Shown here: in pieces, positions 59,546 to 64,000 of the stretch | Position numbering within the stretch: position 1 is the first letter of the stretch | Layout: each line of letters begins with the position of its first letter | Assembly (NCBI RefSeq): GCF_900411315.1 | Contig: NZ_LS990887.1 | Location: 248,001 to 312,000 of the forward strand | Direction of reading: 5' to 3' | From: Corynebacterium senegalense | Lineage (GTDB): Bacteria > Actinomycetota > Actinomycetes > Mycobacteriales > Mycobacteriaceae | Length of the DNA stretch: 64,000 nucleotides | Notes under the pieces: model-generated | The model's database searches: none | What the model was told of the DNA's origin: nothing | The model's input: only the letters and a program-made list of their open reading frames with translations | Program-made: the position numbers and the translations under genes

Positions 59546-62046
59546 CGCATCTCCGCCGCGAACTTCTCCTTCGCCGCGGCGGCGGCCGCCAGGCGGCCCT
59601 CGGATGCCTCCGCCTCGGTCAGCGTGCGGTCCGCGGCGCGGAAAACTAGGCCGAATGCCAGGGACTTCTTGCCCTCCCCCAGCTGAGCGGAACGGTAGAC
59701 GTCGAAAAGCGTCACGCTCTCGACAAGCTCTCCCGCACCCTCCTCCACGACGCGGCGCACCGCCTCCGCCGGAACCTCCTCGTCGACGACCAGCGCGATG
59801 TCCTGGTTCACCACCGGGAACGCCGAGAGCACCGGCGCCGGGAGCCGCTCCTCGAAGGGCAGGGCCGTGAGATCCAGCTCCATGGCGCACGTCCGCGCGG
59901 GAAGCTCGAGCGCCTCAAGGACCTGGGGGTGCAGCTCGCCGGCGTAGCCGACCACCCGCTCCCCCGCCCGCAGCTCAGCGCAGCGGCCCGGGTGCCAGGG
60001 CAGGTGCTGCGCGGCGGCGACCTCGAGCTCGACTCCCGCCGCGCGGCCCACGGCCCGGGCGGACTCGATCGCGTCGGCCCAGGTGTAGGCCCTGCCTTCT
60101 CCCCACGGCCCGGCGAGTTCCTCGGCGCCCGTGGCGACGGTGGCAGCGTGGAGGTTCTGCTCGGGCAGGGAAGTGATGAGCTCCGCGATGGTGGCGTCGT
60201 CGGGGCGGGAGGCCACGCTGGGCAGCGGCGAGGCGTCGGCGCGCTTGAACGCCACCTGGGCGACGGAGAAGAGGGCGAGGTCGTGGCGACCCCGCGCGAC
60301 GTTGCGGCCGACGGCCTCCAGCAGCGAGGGCAGCAGCGTGGTGCCCAGCACCCCGTAGTCGGCGTCGAGCGGGTTCTGCACCTTCACGGTGTTGCGGCGC
60401 GGGTCGTCAGCGTCCAGCCCCCAGGTGTCGAAGGTGTCGTTGGCGATGAACGGCGTCGGGATGACCTCCACGTACCCGGCGTAGGCCAGGGCGTGGGTGA
60501 CGGCGCGGCGGCGCTTCTGCCCGCGCGAGAGTCCGCGCCCGCCGCGCGGGGTGGGCAGCACCGACGGGATAGCGTCGAGGCCCTCGAGGCGGACGATCTC
60601 CTCGATCAGCTCCACCGGCACGGTCAGATCCCCGCGCCAGGTCGGCGGGGTCACGCGCAGCGTGTCGCCGGCGGACTCGACGGCGCAGCCGACCTCCTCG
60701 AGCCGCTTCACGACGACCTCCGGGGCGTACTCCACGCCGATGAGCGCGCCGGGGGCGGAGACCGCCATCTCGATAGCCTCGCGCCCGGGCACCTCCCCGA
60801 CCAGCGTGCGGCCGGCGGCGACGGTGCCGCCGGCGTAGCGCACCAGCAGCGCGCAGGCGATGTCCAGGGCTACCTCGACGATCGCGGGGTCCACGCCGCG
60901 CTCGAAGCGTCGGGAAGCCTCGGAGCTCAGCTTGTGGCGCCGCGCGGTGCGCGCGACGGTGAGCTCGTCCCACGTCGCGGCCTCGAAGTAGACGTTCGTG
61001 GTGGACCCGGAGATCTCGGAGGTCGTGCCGCCCATGACGCCTGCGAGCGACTGGATCCCGTTGTCATCGGAGATCACCACGTCGGACTCGCTGAGCGTGC
61101 GGGTGGTGTGGTCGAGGGTCTCAAACTTCTCTCCCCCGGCCGCGTTGTGGACGCGCAGGCCGCCGGCGATTTTGTCGGCGTCGAAGGCGTGCATCGGCTG
61201 GCCGAGCAGGACCATGACGTAGTTGGTGATGTCGGTCGCGGCGTTGACGGAGCGGATGCCGGAGAGCATGAGCTCGCGCTGCATCCAGAACGGTGCCTGG
61301 GCGGCCGGGTCGATGCCTTCGACCTTGCGCAGGCCGAATCGCTTGGCCTCCGTGGCGGGGTCGAGGTGGACGTCGATGAGCGTGCCGCTCGGCGCGGGGA
61401 CGCCCGAGACGTCGATCCCGGCGACCGAGGGGTCGCGGGCGACATCGGCATAGGTGAGGCCGAACGCGGAGGCGATCTCGCGGGTCAGGCCGCGGGCGGA
61501 CAGCGCGTAGCCGCGGTCGGGCGTGACGTTGACGTCGAAGACGGTGTCGGCGAGCCCGAGGCCCTCGCGCGCGTCCTCGCCGGGGGTGCCGAAGCCCTCC
61601 GGCAGGGTGATGATGCCCTCGCTCCTCGACGTCAGACCGAGCTCAGCGGCCGACGCCATCATGCCGTTGGAGATGTGGTCGTAGGTCTCGCGCGCGGCGA
61701 TCTCGAAGCCGCCCGGCAGCACCGCGCCCGGCAGGGACACGACCACGAGGTCGCCCTCTGCAAAGTTGCGCGCGCCGCAGATGATGCCCTGCGGCTCGCC
61801 GGTCCCGTTGGCCTGCCCGACGTCGACCTGGCAGTAGCGGATGGGCTTCTTGAAGCCGGTGAGCTCCTCGATCTCGAGCACGCGGCCGAAGACGAGCGGC
61901 CCCGTCGTCTCCGGAATGGGCTCGTAGCCCTCCGTCTCGAAGCCGACGCGGACGAACCCGGCGTCGAGCTCCTCCGGGCTGACGGCCCAGCCCTCGTTTC
62001 CGGCTCCCTGCAGCAGGCGGGTGATCCAGTTCTGTGAAATCAGCAT
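59539..62046 (-). CDS. pheT: Phenylalanyl-tRNA synthetase beta subunit
   Basis: 835 residues of normal length. The order of domains is visible: N-terminal tRNA-binding OB domain (CQVDVGQANGTGEPQGIICGARN, in parts), B3/B4 editing domain, B5 (about 400-480, VEMAVSAPGALIGVEYAPE), catalytic-like core (SRGQKRRRAVTHALAYAGY) and C-terminal FDX-ACB domain (FPVVNQDIALVVDEEVPAE). It forms the heterotetramer with pheS. ATG 62046 lies 26 bases after pheS, preceded by GAGGAG. Confidence 0.95.
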
Positions 62047-62072
62047 TGTTGTTGTGCTCCTCCTACGCCTGA

Positions 62073-63515
<1,443 letters not shown>

Positions 63516-64000
63516 ATGCGCTTCTTCGAAGGACGCCCGCTCGACCGACAAGCCGAGGACGTCGAGGACCAGGGCCTCGCGTTCGACCTCCAGACCATCG
63601 ACAACCGCCTGTCCCGCCGCCGGCTCCTCGGCATGCTCGGCGTCGGGGCCGGCTCCGTCGCCCTCGCCGCCTGCGCCCCGGGCGGCTCCTCCTCGGGAAC
63701 GACGTCGGGTGTGGCGTCGTCAAGCACTGCGTCAGGCACCGCGTCGAGCATTGCATCGAGCGCTGTGTCGAGCACCTCCGCGCTCACCGAGATGAAGACC
63801 GAGACCGCCGGGCCCTACCCCGGCGACGGCTCGAACGGGCCGGACGTGCTGGAGAAGGTCGGTGTCGAGCGGCGCGACATCCGCGGCTCCATCGGCGGCG
63901 GCGCCACCGCCAGCGGCATCCCCCTGACGCTGCGGATGAACATCATCGACATGGTCAACTCCAACGCCCCGCTCGCGGGCGCCGCCGTCTACGTCTGGCA
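63516..64000 (+). CDS. Tat-exported lipoprotein of the intradiol ring-cleavage dioxygenase family, N-terminal part
   Basis: 161 residues are visible; the gene runs off the window. The N-terminus holds a twin-arginine signal (SRRRLLGMLGVGAGSVALAAC) ending in a lipobox LAAC, so the mature protein would be a surface lipoprotein. A Ser/Thr/Ala linker of about 40 residues follows. Then comes TETAGPYPGDGSNGPDVL and a beta-rich segment (PLTLRMNIIDMVNSNAPLAGAAVYVW), typical of extracellular protocatechuate 3,4-dioxygenase beta-like proteins. The Tyr/His iron ligands would lie beyond the window. ATG 63516 follows GAAAGGA. Confidence 0.85.
   Translation, partial: MRFFEGRPLDRQAEDVEDQGLAFDLQTIDNRLSRRRLLGMLGVGAGSVALAACAPGGSSSGTTSGVASSSTASGTASSIASSAVSSTSALTEMKTETAGPYPGDGSNGPDVLEKVGVERRDIRGSIGGGATASGIPLTLRMNIIDMVNSNAPLAGAAVYVW

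Overview
This window is a G+C-rich chromosomal stretch that reads as Corynebacterium, on several independent grounds. It carries an OdhI with the ETTSVF phospho-site, an Lnt/Ppm1 pair, RbpA, SteA/SteB, a PldP-like orphan ParA and SecA2 beside odhI. The order xerD-pldP-scpA-scpB-rluB-cmk-der and the arginine cluster argCJBDFRGH next to pheST also match actinobacterial synteny. Short leaders and frequent leaderless starts (a TANNNT box 6-8 nt before ATG/GTG) fit the group too. I cannot name the species.

Layout. 1-4.9 kb: end of lnt, ppm1, rbpA, a small zinc-ribbon gene with a membrane-anchored YceI protein, and a degenerate cyclopropane-synthase-like gene. 5-9.9 kb: type II NADH dehydrogenase, then a fermentative module encoding pyruvate formate-lyase, a separate glycyl-radical protein and the activating enzyme. 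10-19.2 kb: corA, a thioesterase/gnd divergent pair, a DEAD-box helicase, two CNNM/CBS membrane proteins, a conserved protein and a VWA-like membrane protein. 19.2-25.5 kb: MerR, DUF151, MerR, odhI and secA2 on the minus strand, then a hydrolase-OsmC fusion. 25.6-28.4 kb: tRNA-Pro(GGG), a lipid kinase, a lipoprotein esterase and a methyltransferase. 28.4-43.4 kb: a long minus-strand run of GTPase, ribosome, chromosome-segregation, recombination, NAD and cell-separation genes from der up to a TPR protein. 43.4-49.3 kb: a minus-strand rRNA operon (16S-23S-5S) with promoter, spacers and terminator. 49.3-63.1 kb: tyrS, a Trm112-like gene, the complete arginine cluster and pheST, all minus. 63.5 kb to the end: the start of a Tat-exported lipoprotein intradiol dioxygenase.

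The most interesting system is the pyruvate formate-lyase locus. The enzyme is split into two genes exactly where the C-terminal glycyl-radical domain begins: a 702-residue catalytic subunit with the Cys-Cys pair but no radical glycine, and an 83-residue subunit with the RVSGYAVNF radical loop. Each has its own ribosome binding site, and pflA follows. In Escherichia coli the similar small protein GrcA (YfiD) is a spare part for damaged enzyme; here it appears to be the obligate partner. The leader upstream can form mutually exclusive RNA helices next to the start codon. Arginine biosynthesis is a second coherent unit: all eight genes are present and argR lies inside the cluster. A strong promoter overlapped by two inverted repeats, possible ArgR sites, sits in the 37-nt pheT-argC gap.
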